Of a stretch of 64,000 bases of DNA, positions 57,111 through 64,000 are shown in pieces. Below the pieces are notes generated by a model. It saw only the letters and a list, made by a program, of their open reading frames with translations, ran no database searches and was not told the DNA's origin. The stretch spans positions 43,370,002-43,434,001 of the forward strand of contig NC_084831.1 in assembly GCF_033115175.1 (NCBI RefSeq), given 5' to 3'. Positions within the stretch are counted from its first letter, which is position 1. The number at the start of each line of letters is the position of its first letter. This DNA comes from Lepus europaeus. Its lineage: Eukaryota > Chordata > Mammalia > Lagomorpha > Leporidae. Both the position numbers and the translations under genes were made by a program.

Positions 57111-57459
57111 CTTTTTTTTTTTTTTTAAAGATCTATTTATTTATTTGAAAGGCAGAGTTAGAGAGAGAGAGAGAGGGAGAGAGAGAAAGTGAGAGAGGGA
57201 GATCTTCCATCTGCTGGTTCACTCCCCAAATGGCTACAATGGCTGGACTGGGCCAGGCCGAATCCAGGAGCCAAGAACTTCTTCCAAGTCTTCCATGTGG
57301 ATGCAGGGGCCCAAGGACTTGGGCCATCTTCTGCTGCTTTCCCAGGCACATTATCAGGGAGCTGGATCAGAAATGGAGCAGCCAGGACTTGAACTGGCAC
57401 CCATATGGGATGCCAGTGTCACAGGGGTAGCTTTACCTGATATGTCACAACACCAGCCC
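57111..57459 (-). mobile_element. CSINE form A
   Basis: AAAGATCTATTTATTTATTTG to CACAACACCAGCCCC; inserted at the head of the preceding copy. Confidence 0.93.
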
Positions 57460-57625
57460 CCAACAAATGTTCTTCAGAAATGGCTTCATCAGTCTACACT
57501 TTGAGTTGAGCACAACAAAGAAACTGAGGCACTAACAGGAATTTAAAGAGAGAATACCCAAGATAGAAAATGTTGCAGTTGGATGTTTAACCCCTGTGCT
57601 AGCCTGCCTTACAGGGTTTGCTTTT

Positions 57626-57672
57626 CTTTTTTTCTTTCTTTCTTTTTTTTAAGATTTATTTATTTGAGAGGC

Positions 57673-57703
<31 letters not shown>

Positions 57704-57940
57704 TCTTCCATCACTGGTTCACCATCCAAAAGGGTGCAATGGCTGGAAGTGGGCCAATCCAAGCCAGGAGCCAGGAACCTCCTCTGGGTCTCCCATGTGG
57801 ATGCAGGGACCCAGGCACATGGGCCATCCTCTGCTGTTTTCCCAGGTGCAATATCAGGGAGCAGGATTGCAAGTGGAGCAGCCTGGACTCAAACCAGAGC
57901 CCATATGGGATGTCCCACTACCGATGGCGGCTCTTCCTGC
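57626..57940 (-). mobile_element. CSINE form A, head missing
   Basis: AAGATTTATTTATTTGAGAGG to CCATATGGGATGTCCC; no recognisable CCGGCCCC end. Confidence 0.88.
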
Positions 57941-57954
57941 TCTGCCTGTGCGCT

Positions 57955-58300
57955 ACTCTCCCCCTCCCCAATCTAAATATTGATTTCACTGCCCTTAGCT
58001 CACATCCTTCTCTCTGCTCTTTCTCCTCAGGTTCTAGCCACTCCTTAGGTCCCAAATATTGTGTTCCTCCAAGTCTCTGTACTTAGTTCACACTGTTTCC
58101 TTTGCCTGGAAAAGCCTTATTCCCAGCACTATTGAAAGAGTTGCTACCTACCACCTGGCATCCAGCTCCAGTGCTTCCTTCTCAATGACTCACATTTCTG
58201 CCGGTACCCAGGCAGAAGTGCTGTCTGGTTGCCACTTGCTGAGACAAGTATGTGGCAGCCCCGTGTTAATCCTTACAACTTACTGAGAGTTCTCTAATGA
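57955..58300 (+). mobile_element. L2
   Basis: TCTCTGCTCTTTCTCC, TTTCCTTTGCCTGGAAAAGCC and CCAGCTCCAGTGCTTCCTTCTC fit L2. Confidence 0.6.
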
Positions 58301-58617
58301 AGCACTCCAAGAATTACCAACGTGTCTGTCTCTACCAGACTATACACTCTTCTAGTGGTTTTTATGTGAACTCCATATACACTCTTTCTATAAACTATTT
58401 TAGTGGTTTTGTTTGCTTGGATTTTTTTTTTTAAACCATTGCATAAACTAACTACTGGGAAGAAATTTGAAACAGAATAGTTGGGAGGAAAATCAGCTTA
58501 TGGTCAGGTGCAAACCAGGGAAAAAAAAAATAGGTAAAATCCCTTGTCTGGACTATTTAATGTTTCCCTGCCATTTTAAATCCGTTTGGGAACAAGATAA
58601 GTAAATAAACAGACATA

Positions 58618-58806
58618 GCAGCTCCTGATTCCAGCTTCCTGCCAATGCAGACCCTGGTAGGCAGCAGGCAATGGTTCAAGTCATTGGGTTCCTCTCACCT
58701 ACCTGGGTGACCTGGATTGAATTCCACACTCAGCTCTAGCTGTTGGAGGATTTAGGGAGTGAACCAGTAGACAAGTGCTCTCTTACTCTCAAATAAAAAA
58801 CTAAAC
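58618..58806 (+). mobile_element. CSINE, old, 5'-truncated
   Basis: AGCAGCTCCTGATTCCAGC to CTCTTACTCTCAAATAAAAAAC. Confidence 0.75.
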
Positions 58807-58989
58807 ATTTTCTGCACCTTGACCTTCATTTTCATTCCCATCTCAGGTATAGGATCACCTTTTCCAAGTAATCTGCGTAAATTATCCTCCTTCTCATCAT
58901 CCCTTTAGCTCCAGGGTCCTTTCAGCACTTGTGTGCCATTTAACAAACAGTGAAAGCACTTAGTGAAGGGTACTTCGCAGGGCAGAAGA

Positions 58990-59212
58990 AAGCACAGATT
59001 AGGGGACTGAGCACGTCTGAGTTCAAGTTGCAGCTCCGCCACTTCCTGGCATGTGACCTTGGACCAGTTATTCGACTTTTAGGGCAGTAGATTTGTTAGC
59101 TGCAAATGCAGTTGATAATAATTTCCTTTTCACAGTATTGTTGGGTGGATACCATAAGCACTATGACAGTGCCTTGGCAGCTGTAAAACTCTGTGTAAAC
59201 GTTAGTGCTGTT
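58990..59212 (+). mobile_element. MIR
   Basis: GTTGCAGCTCCGCCACTTCCTGGCATGTGACCTTGGACCAG. Confidence 0.8.
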
Positions 59213-59467
59213 CACTCAATTTAAAGCTCATCTTCAGTAATCTGCTGTTCCGTCTCTCAGCCACACCAGGACAGGCCTCAGATCTCCAGAGAGCTGGAGA
59301 TGTAGGAGAGTATGTGGGGAGGGAGGAGCCCAAGAAGGCAGGGCTGGAAACTAGCTGCCTGAGCAAACTTTCTCTGGAAGGAAATTAAAGGGCTAATTAT
59401 GCCTCTGCCGGTGGTGAATTTCCAGGTCAGCCTTTGAGCTGCATGGGTTGACACAGCAACATCCCAG

Positions 59468-59608
59468 TGGATCGGATCGGTGGAGCTCCAGCTATTGTAG
59501 CCATTTGGGGAGTGAACCAGAAGATGGAAGACCTCTCTCTCTGCCTCTCTGTAACTTTGCCTTTCAAATAACAAATAATAAAATAAATAAATCTTAAAAA
59601 AAGAAAGA
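59468..59608 (+). mobile_element. CSINE form A, 5'-truncated
   Basis: Begins at CAGTGGATCGGATCGG; tail AAATAACAAATAATAAAATAAATAAATC then (GAAA)n. Confidence 0.9.
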
Positions 59609-60219
59609 AAGAAAGGGAGCCTACATGTCCTGTTAGGCCTGAGCTCAGAGCCTCTGCATCATTGGCACAGAGTCAACAGGCTTCACAGAGGAAGGTGAGC
59701 GGCACAGGAGTACAGAGAGGATAAGAGTTTCCAGCTGTTGCCCGGCAACCTGTGGTGTGAGGCAGTGATGTGGGGCAATGGTGAGGGGGAAGGAGGAGTC
59801 TGCAGAGGAAGAAATTATAAATCCTCAACTTAATGTCCCCTACTTCCCTTTACCCTGCCCTTGCAACGTACCAGGCAGGAACCAGGCAAACTGGAGAATC
59901 TCCAGCCTCTGAGGATTGGATGTCCTTAAGGGCAGAGCACTGCTGTTCTCTCCATCCATCGAAATGGGGGCCAAGCAGCCACGACTCATATCTGATTTCT
60001 CTGCTTATGACTCTACCTTGTAAACTCCATGGCTCACAATCTTACAAGTGGCACTAACTACCAAGATCAGTCTGGCATAACAGGACACTCACGAACTAAT
60101 CCTGGCTCTCTCCTTCAGTGTGACTTTGGCTAAGTTTATTAAGCACCTGAATGTTACAGTCGCCATGTGAGGTCCTTTTTTATATTATCTCATTCTTCTT
60201 CACCATAATAATAATAGGC

Positions 60220-60570
60220 GGCCGGTGCCATGGCTCAACAGGCTAATCCTCCGCCTAGCGGTGCCGGCACACCGGGTTCTAGTCCCGGTCGGGGCACCAG
60301 GCTCTGTCCCGGTTGCCCCTCTTCCAGGCCAGCTCTCTGCTGTGGCCCGGGAGTGCAGTGGAGGATGACCCAAGTGCTTGGGCCCTGCATCCCATGGGAG
60401 ACCAGGATAAGCACCTGGCTCCTGCCTTTGGATCAGTGCGGTGCGCCGGCCGCAGCGCGCCGGCCGCAGTGGCCATTGGAGGGTGAACCAATGGCAAAAG
60501 GAAGACCTTTCTCTCTGTCTCTCTCTCTGTCTCTCACTATCCACTCTGTCTGTCAAAAAGAAAAAAGAAA
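60220..60570 (+). mobile_element. CSINE form B
   Basis: GGCCGGTGCCATGGCTC head; doubled CGCCGGCCGCAG unit near 60445-60465. Short TSD AATAGGC. Confidence 0.94.
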
Positions 60571-60583
60571 AGAAATAGGCATT

Positions 60584-60725
60584 GGGGCTGGTGATGTGGC
60601 CTAGTGGGCTAAGAAGCCTCTGCTTGTGGCACTGGCATCCCATATGGGTGCCAGTTCATGTCCCAGCTGCTCCTCTTCTGATCCAGCTCTCTGCTTATGG
60701 CCTGGGAAAGCAGAAGATGGCCCAA
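60584..60725 (+). mobile_element. CSINE form A, 5' part (middle replaced)
   Basis: Normal to GAAGATGGCCCAA, then unrelated DNA. TSD AGAAATAGGCATT at 60571-60583. Confidence 0.92.
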
Positions 60726-61128
60726 TTTCTTCCTAGATCTTGTATGACTTTTTGCAGTATTAAGAACTGGCAACAATCAGAGGGGCATTGTTGCATGTAA
60801 CCTTGAGCCAAGGAAATGAAAATAACTTATGAGTGTTGGAGAAGTTAGTCCCTTAGGTGAAAGAAATAAGAAACAATTATTATTCAACAAACAAGAAAAT
60901 GGGCTGAAGCCTTTAAAATCAACTTTTTTTTTTCATAAGCTGCCCAATTTTCAGCTATAAAATTAGGTGTAACATATTTAGTATGTTCAGTTATCTTTGT
61001 GTTAAGCATCCAATATGATATAGATGGGTTTTATGAGAAAGATATTAGTGAAGAGCCACGTGAGGCTACTTGGGCTCTGGTTTGTATGTTGGGGAGAAGG
61101 TTAATGTTCAAACATTGGAAAGATTGTC
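60726..61128. other. About 400 bp of unrelated DNA inside a CSINE
   Basis: AT-rich, not SINE, no clear open frame, no own TSD or poly(A) recognised. It replaces roughly 20-25 SINE bases (GTCCTTGGGCCCCTGCACCC region). Confidence 0.85.
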
Positions 61129-61295
61129 TCCCTCATGGGAGACCCAGAAGAAGCTCTTGGCTCGTGGCTTTGGATCAGCTCAGCTCTGGCCATTGCGAGT
61201 GAACCCGCGGATGGAAGACCTTTCTCTCTGTCTCTCCCTCTCTGTGTTTGTAACTCTACCTCTCAGATAAATAAATAAAAATCTTTAATAAAAAG
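61129..61295 (+). mobile_element. CSINE form A, 3' part
   Basis: Resumes at CTCATGGGAGACCCAGAAG; tail AAATAAATAAAAATC. TSD AGAAATAGGCATT at 61296-61308 pairs with 60571-60583. Confidence 0.92.
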
Positions 61296-61304
61296 AGAAA
61301 TAGG

Positions 61305-61420
61305 CATTAATAGCATTCCTATTTCACAGCTGAGGAAATCGAGGCTCAGAGACATAGTTACTCATCACACCTACACCAGCAGGTGCCATGTGTCATTGTA
61401 CTCATACCACAGCTGAAGTA
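61305..61420 (-). mobile_element. MIR fragment
   Basis: CCTATTTCACAGCTGAGGAAATCGAGGCTCAGAGA. Confidence 0.75.
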
Positions 61421-61714
61421 ACCAAGTCCCCTATCTCTTCTCTCTCTCTCTGTGACAGCACATAGAGGAGCTCCTTAGAGACCAAGTAGCAAGTCGTCTA
61501 ATTACATACCTACATGCTAGTGCCATTCAGCCTTGCATACTCATGAGAATCACCTGTGAAGTGATTGAAGCGTGTTGAAGTGGTAGAGGGGATGCTGGGA
61601 AAGGGGTGGAGGCTGGAAAGTTAACAGGTGACAGTTTGGCTCCAAATTTTAGCTGTGACATTGACTCTTAACCACCTCTGTGGCCCACAGAGCATCACAG
61701 GGCAATGGAAAGAG

Positions 61715-61935
61715 TGAGAAAAGCCCAGGCAGGTGTGAAAAGAACACAGGCTGTGGCGACAGACAGTGCTGACTTTGAATCCCGGCTGTGCCATTTATTA
61801 GTTTTGGTAAGTCATGGTCAAGTCCCTCAACTTCTCTGAGTCTCAATTCCCTCGTCCGTTTTGTGCTCCATCATTGTGCACAGTAAATCACCTACAAAAC
61901 ATATAGTTGCTGCCCAGTAAATTATAATTCTCAAC
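61715..61935 (+). mobile_element. MIR
   Basis: TTTGAATCCCGGCTGTGCCA and GTCCCTCAACTTCTCTGAGTCTC. Confidence 0.8.
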
Positions 61936-62014
61936 ATTTTCGCCATTTACTGAGTACTTTACCAAAGACCTTACCTCTGCGGATGTATAACAAGGAAAGG
62001 AGAGGGACAGGGCA

Positions 62015-62220
62015 CAGAGCATACACAGGTTTTGAAGGCAGAGAGATCTTGATTCAGTTCTAGATTTTGCAGCGTACTGTTTGTGTTAAGTGAGCAACTT
62101 AATTCCTAAGGACCTCAGCTTATTTGTCTGTGCAACAGGGGCACTGATAATGCCTAGTTCACAGGGTAATCGTGAGAATGAAGTGAGATCATGAAAGCAC
62201 TGAGCATAGAGCCAACATGG
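62015..62220 (+). mobile_element. MIR
   Basis: GTGAGCAACTTAATTCC, TTGTCTGTGCAACAGGGGC and TCACAGGGTAATCGTGAGAATG. Confidence 0.75.
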
Positions 62221-62389
62221 CAGCCGGTACCACCATCAGCTCCCACCAGCCCTGTGGGAGGCAGGACTGGCCTCACTGACAGGTGGAAGTCTTTTACATA
62301 AATGGCAACTGCTGTTTATTGTTATGACAAATGCTGATACGTGTGAAGTCTACAGGGATTCCAGGCATCCACAGTAAGAATGGCACCTC

Positions 62390-62650
62390 TGAAGCTGGCA
62401 CTGTGTCATAGTAGGTAAAGCTGCCATCTGCAGTGCTGGCATCCCATATGGATGCCAGTTCGAGATCCAGCTGCTCCACTTCTGATCCCACTCCCTGCTA
62501 ACGTTCCTGGGAAAACAGCAAAAGATGGCCCAAATCCTTGGGCCCCTGTATGCATGTGGGAGACCTAGAAGAAGCTCCTGGTTCCTGGCTTCAGATCGGT
62601 GCAGCTCCAGCCATTGCAGTCAATTAGGGAGTGAAGCAGCGGATAGAAGA

Positions 62651-62691
<41 letters not shown>

Positions 62692-62742
62692 CTCCTTCTC
62701 TGTGTAACTCTTTCAAATAAAATAAATAAATCTTTTTTAAAA
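62390..62742 (+). mobile_element. CSINE form A
   Basis: TSD AATGGCACCTC at 62379-62389 and 62743-62753. (TC)n 62653-62687. Confidence 0.95.
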
Positions 62743-62787
62743 AATGGCACCTCCTCCAACTTCTGGTCTCTAAAGCCAGGGATAAGA

Positions 62788-63112
62788 GGGATTGGTGCTA
62801 TGGCACAGGTTAAGCCTCTGCCTGTGGCATCGGCATCCCATATGGGCACTGGTTCTAGTCCAGGCTGCTCCTCTTCTGATCTAGCTCCCTGCTACTGCCT
62901 GGGAAAGCAGTAGAAGATGGCCCAAGTGCTTGGGCCCCTGCACCTGTGTGGAGACCCAGAAGAAGCCTCCTGGCTCCTGGCTTTAGATTGGCACAGCTCT
63001 GGCTGTTGTGCCCATCTGGGGAGTGAACCATCAGATGGAAGACTTCTCTCTCTGCCTCTGCCTCTCTGTAACTCTGCCTTTCAAATAAATAAATAAAAAA
63101 AAACTTTAATAA
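62788..63112 (+). mobile_element. CSINE form A
   Basis: ATTGGTGCTATGGCACAGG head, tail AAATAAATAAATAAA-A8. Confidence 0.93.
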
Positions 63113-63116
63113 AAAG

Positions 63117-63447
63117 GGGGGACAGCGCTGTGGCATAACAGGTAGGGTCGCTGCTTGCGGTGCCAGCATCCCATAAGGGCACCAGTTCGACTCCCAGCTG
63201 TTCCACTTCCATCTAGTTCTCTGCTATGGCCTGGGAAAGCAGTGAAAGATGGCCCAGGTCCTTGGGCCCTGCACACACGTGGGAAGGCCCGGAGGAGGCT
63301 CCTGGCTCCTGGCTTCCGATCTGCACAGCTCCTGCCATTGCAGTCACCTGGGGAGTGGGCCACCAGATGGAAGACCTCTCTCTCTCTCTGCCTCCCCTTC
63401 TCTGTGTAACTCTTTCGGATAAATAAATAAATCTTAAAAAAAAAAAG
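63117..63447 (+). mobile_element. CSINE form A
   Basis: GGGGGACAGCGCTGTGGCATAAC head directly after the previous tail: two tandem insertions. Confidence 0.93.
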
Positions 63448-63933
63448 AGAGAGGAAGGGAGAGGCAGCAGAGAATCTCTCATGGCCTCTACACAACCACC
63501 GTCTGTCCTGGAGCCAGCTGTCTGCATTTTAATTTGTTTTGTGACATCTTTTACCTCTCTGTTCACGTCAATCATGGCAAGAAGCCCGAGCCTTCCAGGC
63601 CACCCCTGACCACTGGATTCTGATGTCCATATAGCTCAGTATATTTTCTTTTCTAACTGACTGCTCCTCTCCATACTGAAACCTTTTTCTGAACCCAAAA
63701 CTCAGTTGGTCATCAGAAAAATCTCTCTTGCTCAACCGGTCTGGATACTTCCTTCACCTCCTTGCTTAATTGAAAGCAGCCTTTCTCTGAGGACATGGCT
63801 TTCCCTAAAGCCTCCAAATTCCTGCCTCCTCTTTCATCGCCCTTGGGTCACCTACCAGAATTTGGGATAGATGTTGCTTCTCACCCCCTGTTTCCAGATC
63901 ATTCTCCTTCCCTCCTTCAGAGACTAAAACAAG

Positions 63934-64000
63934 GGGCTGGTGTTGTGGCATAGCAAGTAGAGCTGTCGCCTGTAATGCCAGCATCCCATATGGGCACTGG
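63934..64000 (+). mobile_element. CSINE form A, cut by window end
   Basis: GGGGCTGGTGTTGTGGCATAG to CCCATATGGGCACTGG. Confidence 0.9.

Overview
This is mammalian nuclear DNA from a lagomorph, almost certainly European rabbit (Oryctolagus cuniculus). About 55 copies of the lagomorph-specific, tRNA-derived C-repeat SINE (CSINE) lie in 64 kb, together with ancient mammalian MIR, L2, L1M and MaLR relics and one young LINE-1-derived element. Nothing bacterial is present, and most open reading frames are SINE or simple-repeat translations.

The window carries one host gene, RAB3B, on the minus strand, seen from its 3' side. Three coding exons have clean splice sites and matching phases: exon 3 (38074-38192), exon 4 (30275-30399) and the last coding exon (12520-12707). 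Together they encode residues 77-219 of the 219-residue synaptic/secretory small GTPase. The start-codon exon (residues 1-76, P-loop and switch I) is not in the window and must lie beyond 64000, so intron 2 exceeds 25.8 kb. The region below 12520 is 3' UTR and/or downstream flank; its end cannot be fixed from sequence alone.

Layout: 1-12519, RAB3B 3' UTR/downstream with 6 SINEs. 12708-30274, intron 4 (17.6 kb). 30400-38073, intron 3 (7.7 kb), holding the most unusual object here: a complete 4567-bp ORF2-less LINE-1 derivative (33204-37770) with a full 5' end, an intact ORF1 (345 aa), a roughly 2-kb segment including a decayed retroviral gag/protease-like piece where ORF2 should be, an L1 3' UTR and poly(A), flanked by a perfect 16-bp target-site duplication (TSD). 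38193-64000, part of intron 2, SINE-dense with several nested or rearranged insertions.

Three CSINE forms are distinguished below. 'Old' copies are degenerate and have no clear TSD. 'Form A' has a head like GGCCGGCGCTGTGGC and an AAATAAAT tail. 'Form B' has a head with AGGCTAATCCTCC and a TGTC-poly(A) tail, is CpG-rich and often has perfect TSDs, so it looks youngest. Other items of note: a SINE joined to an HMGN2 mRNA fragment inside a single TSD, a SINE whose middle is replaced by about 400 bp of unrelated DNA, a fold-back SINE pair, a 150-bp inverted repeat of unknown family, and a (GAAT)10 tract starting 8 bases inside intron 3 beside the exon 3 splice donor.
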